Shown: piece after piece, positions 1-12,590 of the stretch | Numbering within the stretch: position 1 is the stretch's first letter | How the letters are laid out: every line of letters begins with the position of its first letter | NCBI GenBank assembly: GCA_014529385.2 | Contig: CM043947.1 | Coordinates: 133,193,891 to 133,257,890 of the forward strand | From: Adiantum capillus-veneris | Taxonomy: Eukaryota; Streptophyta; Polypodiopsida; Polypodiales; Pteridaceae | Length of the DNA stretch: 64,000 nt | Reading direction: 5' to 3' | Notes under the pieces: generated by a model | Told to the model about the DNA's origin: nothing | What the model saw: the letters and a program-made list of their open reading frames with translations, nothing else | Databases searched by the model: none | Translations under genes and position numbers: made by a program

Positions 1-334
1 GTCTCTCTCTCCCTACACATACAGTTCTACGCCATCGTTGTGACGCACACACAGATCTACACGAAGCCATCGCCACAACCTTCAACAGAAGGATTGCTGT
101 CGCGACCTCCCAAACACAGATCTGTTAACATCATCGTCGCAGCCTCAACACACCTAAGTTACTGCTTGCTACTGTTGCAGCCGGTTTTCATCAAACACAG
201 ATTTACTCAGAAGTAACCTGTAGAAACCCTAATCTTTTTGCTTAATTTGGTTTTATCTGTTCTTAATCTAATTAGGTTTTAGCTAAGTTGTCAATCACCT
301 CTCTCTAGAACAATAAACAAAAATCATTAATTAC
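1..334. other. Unique sequence, no gene recognised
   Basis: The first 200 bases are C-rich and CT/CA-rich (CTCTCTCTC, CACACACAGAT repeated) and could be a 5' untranslated exon or the edge of a dispersed element. After about 215 the DNA turns AT-rich. I see no reading frame with recognisable protein content on either strand. Confidence 0.4.
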
Positions 335-560
335 ATCTCTAAAACTGTAAAACTGTAGACTGTAGAACTATAAAACAAAAAAATCTCTAATTAGAGATCT
401 AAAATTATAATACAAAATACTCTAATTAGAGACCTAAAAATATAAAACAGAAGACACTAATTAGGGACCTAAATTTGTAAAACGAAAAACTCTTATTAGG
501 GATCTAAATCTGTAAAACAGAAAACTCCTCATAAGTGACCTAATGCTGTAAAATTGTAAA
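335..560. repeat. 35-bp tandem repeat, about five clear copies
   Basis: The phrase CTCTAATTAGAGACCTAAA recurs with variation at 385, 420, 455, 490 and 525, an exact 35-bp spacing. Each unit ends in a TGTAAAACAGAAAA-like stretch. The half CTCTAATTAGAG is itself palindromic and decays across the later copies (TCTTATTAGGG, CTCCTCATAAG). A partial copy precedes 385. It is AT-rich and non-coding. Confidence 0.8.
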
Positions 561-920
561 ACTCTAACTGCAAAAATCTCTAATTACAACAAAAAATTAT
601 AAACCTGCAAATGCAAAAGACAATAACTACAAAAAATATTGAAACTATGGATACCTGTAATTGGGTTGTGGGGAGTTGGGTACACGTTGTAAGAGGACGA
701 GTAGAGCACGCTGTTGTATGAGGATGGATTAGGGTTCAGTTGCAATAGGATGGGGAAAAAAAAAAGCAAGAAGGTGGGAAAGAAAGTGTACACTATATGT
801 GCTTGTAAGATATGGTGTAATATAGTTTCTTTAAATTCATTTGTAGTCACTAAAATAAAACTAGACATTGAATCTTTAGAAGGGCAGACAGGGTGTGGCT
901 ACATAGGGTTTCACCTCATA
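561..920. other. AT-rich stretch without a recognised gene
   Basis: This is unique AT-rich sequence containing an A-run near 756-766. Short open frames exist on both strands but have low-complexity translations (poly-Phe/Leu or Lys-rich) and no family resemblance. Confidence 0.4.
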
Positions 921-1618
921 CTAAAGAGTAACATATGGCCCTAAGGCACCCTATGACCATAAGGCCATAGGGTGGTCTCACATTGTACTATAGGGTGACC
1001 AATGTCCCATCTGGCCATAGGGTGCCAATGTACAATCTCAAGGGTCATAGGGTTCCCTATGTTCCTATTGAAGATCCTATGGCCACATGGCCATAGGATC
1101 TCCAAAAAATATACATGGCACTATGGCCATAGGATCACATGGTGCTCTATGTCCGATCTAGAGACCTTGTGGCCCAAGGGCCTTAGGGTGGCAATGCACA
1201 ATCTCAAGGGCCATAGGGTTCCGTATGTTCCTTTTGGAGATAGGGTGGCACTAGGGCCATAGAATCTCCAAAAGCAACATAAAGAACCTAGGGCCATAGG
1301 ATCAAAGGGTGACCTATTGGAGACCTTGTGGCCCAAGGGCCATAGTGTGGGAATGTACAATCTCAAGGGCCATAGGGTTCGCCATAGGATCTCCAAAATG
1401 AACATATGGCCCTACGGACATAGGATCACAGGGTTCCCTATGTTCCTTTTGGAGATCCTATGGTCCTCGAGCCATAGGATCTCCAAAAAGAACATAGGGC
1501 CCTACGGACATAGGATCACAGGGTGCCCTATGTCCCATCAAGAGACACTATGGCCCAAGGGCCATATGATGGGAATGTACAATCTCAAGGGCCATATGGT
1601 TCCCTATGTTCCCTTCTT
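921..1618. repeat. Satellite family A, long-unit subtype
   Basis: Repeats are built on the palindromic core CCCTATGGCCCAAGGGCCATAGGG, with linkers such as GGATCTCCAAAA and CAATGTACAATCTCAAGGG. The phrase CAATCTCAAGG recurs at about 1033, 1199, 1358 and 1580, so this subtype has units of about 160-220 bp, unlike the roughly 68-bp units elsewhere. The same subtype appears inverted in the palindrome spacer at about 10130-10645. Short ORFs with repeated LWPxGHR peptides are translations of the satellite and not genes. Confidence 0.75.
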
Positions 1619-4600
1619 AAGACTCTTTTATTTTTGTATTGTATGGCCCCAGGGAAATAAGCTATCCTCTATGCTATCAAAAAACCGTTTATGCTCTTTG
1701 TTGGGATCATATGGCCCCAAGGCCATAGGGTGCTCTCTATGCTAGCAAGAAACCCTCCATGCTATATGTTTGCACCCTATGGCACCAAGGACACAGGGCG
1801 TCCTCCATGATAGTAAGAAACCCTCTATGCTCTAAGTTTATACCCCATTTGACTATGTTGACACCCTATGGCCCTGGGGCCATAGGGTGCTCCCTAGGGC
1901 CACAAGGTGCCCTTCAACTTAGGAAGAGACCCTTTATGCCCTAAATTGGTACTCTTTGGCCTCAGGGTCATAGGGTGCCTTCTATGCTGGTAGGATACAT
2001 TATATGGTCTAGGTTTCCACTCTATAGTGTAGGAGTAAAAGGTTTTCTCTATGAAGAAACCATGTATACTGTATGTTGGCAGTGTAATATGGCCCTAGGG
2101 ATAGAAGGAAGCCCTAGGGCTATAGGGTGTCCTCTATGCTACTATCATATGGTCCAAGGTCTAGATAGTGACCAAGGTATCATGTGTGTGAGAATTCTCT
2201 ACTATATATACAAAAACCACTTTATGGCACTATGGCGTCCCAAGGGCAACAAGGTGCTTATAAAAATCCCTCTATGCTCTATGTTGGCACCCTATGGTCC
2301 CAAGGCCATAGGGCAGTCTTTATGCTAGTAAAATTCCCTCTATGCACAATGTTTACGTGTATACTTATAGGAAGCCATTTATGCACTATGTTGGCATCTT
2401 ATGACCCTAGATCCATAAGATGTCCTCTATGGTAAAAGAGAAATTGTACATGGGATATGATGGCATCCTATGGTCCTAGGGCCATAGGGTGTCCTCTATG
2501 CTAACAAAATGTGTAAGCTAAAAAATGTGATAAATATGCAGCACGATATACAAAATTGAATCATTATTATACATCATACATTTGTTGCTTTACCACACAG
2601 TTGAAGGGTCCTTGCCTTCAAATATCATCATAAAATTCAAACATTTAAATCAAAATTTCAAGTACTTTAATTCACAAATGCATTGATCTATTGGTGGATG
2701 GAAGGTCCGGCTCACCATGCACTTTAATTTACAAATCCTGAGGGACAAAAGTATATGTGCTAGATTCTCCTTATGGCATTGCACATGTTTTGGAACTTGC
2801 ATTGCCTTCTACTTCCAATTTACAAACTTAAACAATGGTTATACATTATACAATCATTTCTTTGCAATAAACCTTGATACAATGTTCCGGTTGCTACATG
2901 ACAAGCTAAAAAATTCTACTAGTCCTAGCTTCTCTGTATTGAAAAAAATTCAAGATATAAATTCCAATTCTCTGCATCATCTAGAAGAGAAACAAAATCA
3001 TAGTTTGGAACAAAATACTCGCACTTTATATCTTTGAATAAAATCTTGTTACAATCAAAGAACTACATCTTCACATAATCCAAAGGACAAATGCTTCAAT
3101 AACATGTTTACTATCTAAGCAAATAATTGGCATTTACATCGGGCAATACAAAGATAATTATTTCAAAGAAAATATGTTTAATCTAGTTAGTTGCAATATA
3201 AAGATAATTATTTCAAACGCTTACACCATCAATTCACAATAGAAGAACTTACACCCAACAAAAAATGATCATACATCAATTGTTCAAACTCTCATTTTGG
3301 AATTTTGAGGACTAAATACTTTTTAGTTTTTTCTAGCTTATTTCATTCTCAATAGAATATTAAACCTTAATCACAAGATAAGAAATATATGTCCCTAATG
3401 TTTATGGACACATGATATAAGTCCAACGAAAAATGTTCTTGAAACACTTAAAGAGTCTTTAGGTGACCTAGAATAACCAACCTATGGTCTAAAGGCCATA
3501 GGGTGTCATGTGATGTTTTATAAGATGTGTCCATAAGAGCTAGGTGATTTGCGTCCATGGGGTGATTTAAGTGCCCCTATGGAGATTCTATGTCACCACC
3601 CTATGGCCCTAAGGCCTTAGGGTATCCCAAATGCTCTTGGATAACTTATGTTTCCTTCTAGAATAGCCCAAATACTAATGTGCCCATTTAGAGACTTTAT
3701 GTAATCTCTCTATATACATAAGATTGTAGGATAGCTGTGTTGACACCCTATGGCCTTAAGGCTGTAGACTAGCCCAAATTCTTAAAGACTCTATGTAACC
3801 ACCCTATATCCGTAAGATTGTAGGGTAGCCAAATGATTTTGGGGGATTCTATGTTGACACCCTATGAGCCTAAGGCTATAGAGTAACCCAGATGCTTACG
3901 TGCCCTTTTAGAGACTCGGTGTAATCACCCTACATCTGTAAGGTTGTTGGGTATCCCATTTTCTTTTGGGGGATTCTATGGCCCTAGGGCCATAGGGTGT
4001 CATGTCTACAAATAAATCTATGATCCTAAAGTCATAGTGTATTCTTCCCAAACCTCATATGATCAATTAACTTTAAAGTATTACATAATATATATCTTAT
4101 GACCATATATAAATGTAGAATTCTATTTACCAAAACATGTCCATATAATATCATACACTTAAGTCTAATTCATTTATTGTGAAAAAACTCAAACTCACAA
4201 GTTCACATTTTTTCAAAGAAAATAAATTGAGAACAATAACCAGCCAAACATCAATGTTTTTAACATCATGGGAAGATTTGAGATGGGACAAATAAAATAA
4301 GATGACAACAATAATAATCTAAATATCAATAATGTAATATCATGGGTGGCTAGCTTAACCTGTTTCCTGTAGACTTTCTAGAATGGCCTCAGTACTTGCA
4401 TCCAATGGTTCTTCAATTTCTTCTTCCTCTGAATCCTTGGCATTGACTTTCTCTGTGTTATCCACACCGAGAAATCTCTTCTTCATAGTGGTCTTCTTCC
4501 ACTATGGAATGGCAAAGAGATTCCAATTGCGTCATTTGATCACTACTACATGCAACTGATATCACCTTTCTCTGTTGTTGTAGTGTCTCTTCAGTCCCAT

Positions 4601-7600
4601 AGCCTAATGAGAAGATGTCTATCACTTGATCATCTTCTTTGAGACGAGTGCATTTGATTGCACGATGTACAAAAAAGGATTTGGCCGTGGTCACAGCATC
4701 ATACTCGTTGTCATTGATGCAGAGAGTATGCATTGGCTCCAACAATGACTCTTTAACACTAGAGTAGTTGGTGTACTGCTCTCCTTGACTAAAAAATTCC
4801 CAAAGCCCAAAAACTACTTCGCGAAGAGCACATGTTTGGATGGTCTCTGATCCCATTAAGAAGCTCAAAGGTAGAACGTGCATTTCATACCATTTAGCTT
4901 TTTCTGAAATTGCCTTCTCTAGGGAAGCAACATGCTGATACTTGACTAAGCCGGAAATTAAAAACTCTGATGGTTGATGTGCTACCCCACATAATCCATC
5001 AATTACTTTACCAAATTGGGCAGCACTCCAACCACTAGATGTAAGACTTTTGTGTGTTGTGTCTATGATGCAAACACCAACACGAATTTTAGAGCTATTC
5101 TCACTGCAGAGAAACTCAATGCCTTCCAAATTCTTTCCAACACACTTGATTGTCCACGGTAAAATGAATTGAAAACTAGAAGTGCCATTCTTTTGTGCAA
5201 TGATCCACTGCACATATCCCCTAGTGATCTCAGCAATTGGCTCTTTCTCCTTTCCTTTTTGTAGTAGGATATTTAGCCATTGCGTACAACTCGTGAAGAG
5301 AGATTTGTAAATCTCATCTATAATGTTATAATGAGACTTACATTTATCCCATGAAGTAACTGCTATTGCTGATGGATCTATCTCTTTAAATTCCATCAGC
5401 ATTTGAGGCTCAAAAACCTTGGTCTTCTTTAAGACCATTGCACGTGCAGTGAGGTCGAGCAAGCCCGCTTGTTGACGTGGTTGCTTCACTAAGCAGATCT
5501 TCTCATTTTTCAGCTCTTGTTGTAGTAGCTTGACATCTAAACTAGCTAGGCATTTAAAGGTTGTTATGCTTGGTTGTCGCCCACGAGCGGTTGATGTCTG
5601 ATGCTTCTCCAAGATGTGTATCCACTGATCATAGATTTCATCATCGTACATGACCATGTGTGCTTCTTTGTTGGCAAATGATTTATGGTTGAACACGATG
5701 TTCGCCACATTTACAAAGGCCTTCAAAAAAAAGAAAAGAAAATTAAATTTATTTCAAGACATATTTGTAACAAAAACAAGCATAGGGAAGTGGAACTTAC
5801 ATCCCAACCTACTCGACTTGGATGATCGACAGGAACACCTACCTTGGGTTTTGTTGGTTTAGAATATGCAAGCCATTGACTACGGCCATGCTTCAAGACC
5901 TCCACATAAGGCTGGTGTTTCATTGTTGTTATTCTCTCCATGTTCTCCATTTTGGAAATTCGAACAGCAACCTCTTTCGAAGCGTCTACCACTATCCTTG
6001 CAGTTCAAAACTTGTAGAACTCTTTTCTCAAAGCATACTTAGTGCTGTTGTTACGCAAAAAATCTCTAGCCGCTATGATGGAATGTTGACCAGCTAGAAT
6101 CCAGTAGTGGTATGTTGATAGCTTTGTCTCCATGCACTTCAGTTGTTTGTAAAGGCATTTTTGTAATTGGGTTATATGGCATCAAGTCTGCTACACTGGA
6201 GAGTGGCCTAGAGTGCCCTGCAAATTGCTTCAAGAGATATTTCACATATACATCTGACAATGGTCAGCATCTATAGCCTTCTGGTGCAAGGTTGCATTGC
6301 TCAACTGGGATCAATTGGGTAAATTGTACACCAAATTTAAAATAGTGGTCAATTTCGACGTATCCATCTAGCCCACTCTTAGAAGTTTTGGCAACTTCTT
6401 TATCAAGATATTTTTCTTTGGGCACATTTCCACTATTTTCTCCAAGTGAGGGAGTCTGACTCTCCTTGAGCGTCTTAGATTGATTTGCTGTACCTGTGTC
6501 TTCATTCTTTCGCTTCTTATTCTTCTTTGTGCTGCTCAATTTACCTAAATATTGATTGACTTTCTTAAAACCCTCAATATATAAGTCTATAAAGTTCTCA
6601 CTTGGAGTTTCGTCTTGAATCTCCACCCACCCTGCTTTTGTCTTTGTCACTCCTTCATAATCAACCTTCACCAATTTTTGAGCAAAGGCCACAGGCTCCA
6701 ACAAGTAGGAGTCACCATTGAGTAGTTTTACTCCAAGGAATGCAGACATTTCAATATCTGAACAATATTTCTTTATCTCCTTGACAATACCACAGTCCTT
6801 GAAGGGAAATTGCTCTTTATCTTGAAAGAACAAGTGGACTTTCCCATCACTTCCACCATTTGGTAAGTGAAAATCTTGATACCAAGAACTTGGTGTTGAG
6901 CCTGTTGCATCAACTGACTTTGACTTTCTCTTCTGAGACATTTTCTGTAAAAAGAATGACATATATTTAGACAAGATGGATATTATTACATCCATATGGA
7001 CCTAGGGCCATAGAGTCACCTCTATGTTAAACCATGTGGTCCTAGGTCCAAAGGGTGCCAACAAAATGGTTCTACAAGTGTACCTAGGCCACTCTATGGT
7101 AGTGTGATCACATGTTCTCTTATGAAATTAGAGGACCCTCAAAGAAGTATCCCTTGAATGGTCTAAATACCCCTTTAGAGCCTCTACACCAGCACCATAT
7201 GGCAATCTGTGGCCTAAAGGCCATAGGGTCCCCTGCATGCTAGTAAGAACCTCTCTATGCTCTACATTGGCATCCTATAGCCCCAAGGCCACAAGGTGGC
7301 CACAATGTTTTAAAGAAACACTTCATGAGGGTTTTCTGGTAGCCTATGACCCCAGGGCCATATGGTGCTCTCCATGCAAGTAAAAACCACTATTTTCTCT
7401 ATATTGACAAGACCTTGTGGGATGAAGTCCATAGGGTCCCCTCTATGCTAGTAAGAACCTTTGTTTACTCTATAATGGCACCCTGTGGCTTGAAGGTCAT
7501 AGGGTTCCCTCTATGCTACTAAGAATCTCTTTGTGCTCTATGCTCTATCATCTATGCTCTATGATCTATATTGACTTCCTATGGCCCCAAGACCACAAGG

Positions 7601-8918
7601 TGCCCTCATCGTTTCCAAAAACACCTCATTGTTTTGCTATGGCCCTAGGGCCATAGCTCTCTATGCCGATATAAAGCACCATGCTCTATATTAGCTCCCT
7701 AAGGCCTGAAGGCCATAGGGTTGGCCTCAAGGGTCCCAAGGGTACTCTGTATGCCAATGAAAAATAATATTCGCTCTATATTGAGAAGACGTTGTGGGCT
7801 GAAGGCCATAGGAACCCTTCTATGATGGATTTTTGACAACCAATCCCCCTAGGTCAGGATGTTCTATATGCTAGTAAAAACACTATTTGCTCTATATTGG
7901 CACCATGTGACTTGAAAGCCATATGGTCCCCTATATTATAGTAAGAGCCTCTCCATGCTCTATATTGGCACCCTTTGGCCTGAAGGCCATAGGGTCCGAC
8001 CTTTGCTAGTAAGAACCGATCTACATTGACTTCTATGACCCCAAGGGTCCCTCTATGTTTTGAAGAAACTCTTCATGATGGTTTTTTGGCAACCTATGGA
8101 CCCAGGGCCATAGGGTGCTCTCTATGCTAGTAAAAACACTATTTGCTCTATATCCCGGAGACTTTGTGGACTGAAGGCCATAGGTTCCCCTCTATGCTAG
8201 TGAGAACCGTTTTCTCTACATTGACACCCTGTGGCCTGAAGGCCATAGGGTTCCTTGTATGCTAGTAAGAATCTCTCTATGCTCTATGCTCTATACTCTA
8301 TATTGACATCCTATGGCCCCATGTATAAAGCACTATTTGGTCTCTCTATGTTAGTAAGAACTAATCTATGCTCTATATTGGCACCCTATGGTCTGAAGGC
8401 CATAAGGTCCCCCCTATGCTAGTAAGTAACTCTCTATGCTCTACACATCCTATATGTTTTGAAGAAACCCTTCATGAGGGTTTTTTGGCAACCTATGGAC
8501 CCAGGGCCACAGGATTCTCTCTATGCCATTGAGGAGACCTTGTGGGTTGAAGGCCATAGGGTCCTCTCTATGCTAGTAAGAACCTTTGTTATCTCTATGT
8601 TGACACCCTGTGGCCTGAACGCCATAGGGTTCCCTCTATGATAGTAAGAAGCTCTCTATGCTCTATGCTCTATATTGACATCCTATGGCCCTAAGGCCAC
8701 AAGGTGCCCTCATAGTTTTGTAAAAACCCTCATTGTTTTGGCACATTATGCTCCCAAGTATAAAGCACTATTTGGTCTCTCTATGCTAGCAAGAACCGAT
8801 CTATGATCTATATTGGGACCCTATGGCGTTCAGGCCATAGGGTTCTATGACCCTATGGCGTTCAGGCCATAGGGTTCTATGTATGCAAGTAAGAACCTCT
8901 CTATGCTCTGCACATCTT
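1619..8918 (+). repeat. Left arm of a ~7.3-kb inverted repeat
   Basis: Left-arm positions pair with reverse-complement right-arm positions at a constant coordinate sum (19678-19679 up to about 6420, then 19535 inside a 144-bp indel, shifting again after a short local tandem duplication near 8837-8876). The outer edge lies in CTTAAGACTC at about 1619 and the inner edge in CACATCTT at about 8918. The arm contains satellite A at 1619-2512, 3475-4040 and 6985-8918, unique AT-rich DNA at 2513-3474 and 4041-4359, and a DGQH-family pseudogene on the minus strand. By eye the arms differ at roughly 1% of bases. Confidence 0.9.
4360..6944 (-). pseudogene. DGQH-motif two-exon gene, left-arm copy (pseudogene)
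   Basis: On the minus strand, exon 1 runs from an acceptor just before 6944 (ATG at 6939-6941) to 5801. A short intron with a GTAAGT donor follows, and exon 2 runs 5720-4360. The protein resembles the intact paralogue at 32248-34905: an N-terminal KVHLFF segment, a Lys-rich linker, then a GQHS motif region and an exon 2 beginning AFVNVANIVF. It is broken in several ways. A TGA at 6261-6263 replaces the AGA codon of the right copy. A 144-bp in-frame deletion near 6424 removes 48 residues. It shares with the right copy a frameshift just before YHYWILAGQHS, a TGA in the KF-TARIVV segment, and a frame change close to the end of exon 2. The first Asp of the DGQH motif is Ala here. It has more lesions than the right copy. 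Confidence 0.8.
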
Positions 8919-10649
8919 ATGACCCTAAGGGCACAAGGTGCCTTCTATGTTTTAAAGAGACCCTTCATGAGGGTTTTTTTGGCAACCTATGGACCCATGG
9001 CCATAGGGTGCTCTATATGCCAGTAAAAAACACTATTGCTCTATATTGATGAGACCTTGTGGGCTGAAGGCCATAGGGTCCCGTCTATGCTAGAACCTCT
9101 GTTTTCTCTATATTGAGACCCTGTGGCTTGAAGGCCATAGGGTTCCCTCTATGGTAGTAATAAGCTCTCTATGCTCTATGCTCTATGCTCTAAATTGACA
9201 TCCTATGGCCCCAAGACCACAAGGTGTCCTCATTGTTTTGAAAACTATTTGGTCTCTCTATGCTAGTAAGAACCGATCTATGCTCCATATTGGGAGCTTG
9301 TGGCCTTCAAGCCATAGAGTCCCCTGTATTCTTGTAAGAACCTCTCTATGCTCTACACATCTTAAAGAAACCATTCATGACAGTTTTTTGGCAACCTATG
9401 GACCCAGGTCCATAGGGTGCTCTCTATGCCAGTAAAAAACACTATTTTCTCTATATTGAGGAGACCTTGTGGGCTGAAGGCCATAGGGTCCCCTCTTTGC
9501 AAGTAAGAATCTCTGTTATCTCTATATTGACACCCTGTGGTCTGAAGACCATAGGGTTCCCTCTATGGTAGTAAGAAGCTCTCTATGCTCTTTTCTCTTT
9601 GCTCTATGCTATATGCTCTATGCTCTATGCTCTATGCTCTAAATTGACATCCTATGGCCCCAAGCACTATTTGGTCTCTCTATGCTAGTAAGAACCGATC
9701 TATACTCCATATTGGGAGCCTGTGGCCTTCAGGCCATAGAGTCCCCTGTATTCTAGTAAGAACCTCTCTATGCTCTACACATCTTATGAACCTAAGGATG
9801 CAAGGTGCCCTGTAAGTTTTAAAGAAACCATTCATGACAGTTTTTTGGCAACCTATGGACCCAGGTCCATAGGGTGCTCTCTATGCCAGTAAAAAACACT
9901 ATTTTCTCTATATTGAGGAGACCTTCTGGGCTGAAGGCCATAGGGTCCCCTCTATGCTAGTAAGAACCTCTGTTATCTCTATATTGACACCCTGTGGCCT
10001 GAAGGCCATAGGGTTCCCTCTATGGTAGTAAGAAGCTCTCTATGCTCTTTGCTCTATGCTCTACATAGAGATCCTATGGCCCGAAGTCCACAAGGTGCCC
10101 TCATTGTTTCAGATGGAAAGTAGGGCACCTTGTGACCCTAGGGAACATAGGGAATCCTATGGCCCTTGAGATTGTAGATTGTCACCCTATGGCCCTTGGA
10201 CCACAATGTCTTTAGATGGGACAGAGGGCATCGAAGGGCCCGAGGGTGGCCTACGTACATAGGGTACACCATGGTGCATATTAACGGGCACCATGGCATC
10301 CCCATGCACCTAGGGCTCTAGGGCCATAGGATCTCCAAAAGGAACATAGGGAATCATATGGCCCTTGCGATTGTACATTGCCACCCTATGGCACTTGGGC
10401 CATAGGGTCTTCAGATGGAACGTAGGGCACCTTGTGACCCTAGGGAACATAGGAAATCCTATGGCCCTTCAGATTGTAGGTTGTCACCCAATGGCCCTTG
10501 GGCCATAAGGTCTCTAGATGGGACGTAGGGTACCCTGTGATCCTATGGATATAGGGCCATAGGATCTCCAAAAAAAACATATGGAACCCTATGGCCCTTG
10601 AGATTGTACAAATACACCCTATGGCCCTTGGGCCACAAGGTCTCAGGAA
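8919..10649. repeat. Palindrome spacer made of satellite A
   Basis: The 1.73-kb loop between the arms is satellite A. From 8919 to about 10115 the units are in the left-arm orientation (CTATGCTAGTAAGAACC and GGCCATAGGG linkers, with CTATGCTCTATGCTCTATG micro-repeats near 9160-9190 and 9590-9640). At about 10115-10120 the sequence switches abruptly to the long-unit subtype (GGATCTCCAAAAGGAACATAGGG, TTGAGATTGTACA), in the opposite orientation to that at 921-1618. The orientation switch, not the centre of the spacer, may mark the original breakpoint. Confidence 0.65.
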
Positions 10650-12590
10650 AGATGTGCAGAGCATAGAGAGGTTCTTACTTGCATACATAGAACCCTATGG
10701 CCTGAACGCCATAGGGTCCCAATATAGATCATAGATCGGTTCTTGCTAGCATAGAGAGACCAAATAGTGCTTTATACTTGGGAGCATAATGTGCCAAAAC
10801 AATGAGGGTTTTTACAAAACTATGAGGGCACCTTGTGGCCTTAGGGCCATAGGATGTCAATATAGAGCATAGAGCATAGAGAGCTTCTTACTATCATAGA
10901 GGGAACCCTATGGCGTTCAGGCCACAGGGTGTCAACATAGAGATAACAAAGGTTCTTACTAGCATAGAGAGGACCCTATGGCCTTCAACCCACAAGGTCT
11001 CCTCAATGGCATAGAGAGAATCCTGTGGCCCTGGGTCCATAGGTTGCCAAAAAACCCTCATGAAGGGTTTCTTCAAAACATATAGGATGTGTAGAGCATA
11101 GAGAGTTACTTACTAGCATAGGGGGGACCTTATGGCCTTCAGACCATAGGGTGCCAATATAGAGCATAGATTAGTTCTTACTAACATAGAGAGACCAAAT
11201 AGTGCTTTATACATGGGGCCATAGGATGTCAATATAGAGTATAGAGCATAGAGCATAGAGAGCTTCTTACTAGCATACAAGGAACCCTATGGCCTTCAGG
11301 CCACAGGGTGTCAATGTAGAGAAAACGATTCTCACTAGCATAGAGGGGAACCTATGGCCTTCAGTCCACAAAGTCTCCGGGATATAGAGCAAATAGTGTT
11401 TTTACTAGCATAGAGAGCACCCTATGGCCCTGGGTCCATAGGTTGCCAAAAAACCATCATGAAGAGTTTATTCAAAACATAGAGGGCACCTTGGGGTCAT
11501 AGAAGTCAATGTAGATCGGTTCTTACTAGCAAAGATCGGACCCTATGGCCTTCAGGCCAAAGGGTGCCAATATAGAGCATGTAGAGGTTCTTACTATAAT
11601 ATAGGGGACCATATGGCTTTCAAGTCACATGGTGCCAATATAGAGCAAATAGTGTTTTTACTAGCATATAGAACATCCTGACCTAGGGGGATTGGTTGTC
11701 AAAAATCCATCATAGAAGGGTTCCTATGGCCTTCAGCCCACAAGGTCTTCTCAATATAGAGCGAATATTATTTTTCATTGGCATACAGAGTACCCTTGGG
11801 ACCCTTGAGGCCAACCCTATGGCCTTCAGGCCTTAGGGAGCTAATATAGAGCATGGTGCTTTATATCGGCATAGAGAGCTATGGCCCTAGGGCCATAGCA
11901 AAACAATGAGGTGTTTTTGGAAACGATGAGGGCACCTTGTGGTCTTGGGGCCATAGGAAGTCAATATAGATCATAGAGCATAGATGATAGAGCATAGAGC
12001 ACAAAGAGATTCTTAGTAGCATAGAGGGAACCCTATGACCTTCAAGCCACAGGGTGCCATTATAGAGTAAACAGAGGTTCTTACTAGCATAGAGGGGACC
12101 CTATGGACTTCATCCCACAAGGTCTCGTCAATATAGAGAAAATAGTGGTTTTTACTTGCATGGAGAGCACCATATGGCCCTGGGGTCATAGGTTACCAGA
12201 AAACCCTCATGAAGTGTTTCTTTAAAACATTGTGGCCACCTTGTGGCCTTGGGGCTATAGGATGCCAATGTAGAGCATAGAGAGGTTCTTACTAGCATGC
12301 AGGGGACCCTATGGCCTTTAGGCCATAGATTGCCATATGGTATTGGTGTAGAGGATCTAAAGGGGTATTTAGACCATTCAAGGGATACTTCTTTGAGGGT
12401 CCTCTAATTTCATAAGAGAACATGTGATCACACTACCATAGAGTGGCCTAGGTACACTTGTAGAACCATTTTGTTGGCACCCTTTGGACCTAGGACCACA
12501 TGGTTTAACATAGAGGTGACTCTATGGCCCTAGGTCCATATGGATGTAATAATATCCATCTTGTCTAAATATATGTCATTCTTTTTACAG

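Noticed and set aside
921-1618. Interstitial telomere repeat suggested by CCCTAAGG words
   Set aside because: The words are part of the CCCTATGGCC palindrome and never form CCCTAAA tandems.
1002-2435. ORFs rich in LWPxGHR peptides
   Set aside because: These are translations of the palindromic satellite A core read through successive units, with equivalents on both strands.
2717-3037. 106-codon ORF in the arm (mirror at 16641-16961)
   Set aside because: It is conserved only because the arms are near-identical, it is AT-rich with no domain, and it overlaps the better-supported acceptor on the opposite strand.
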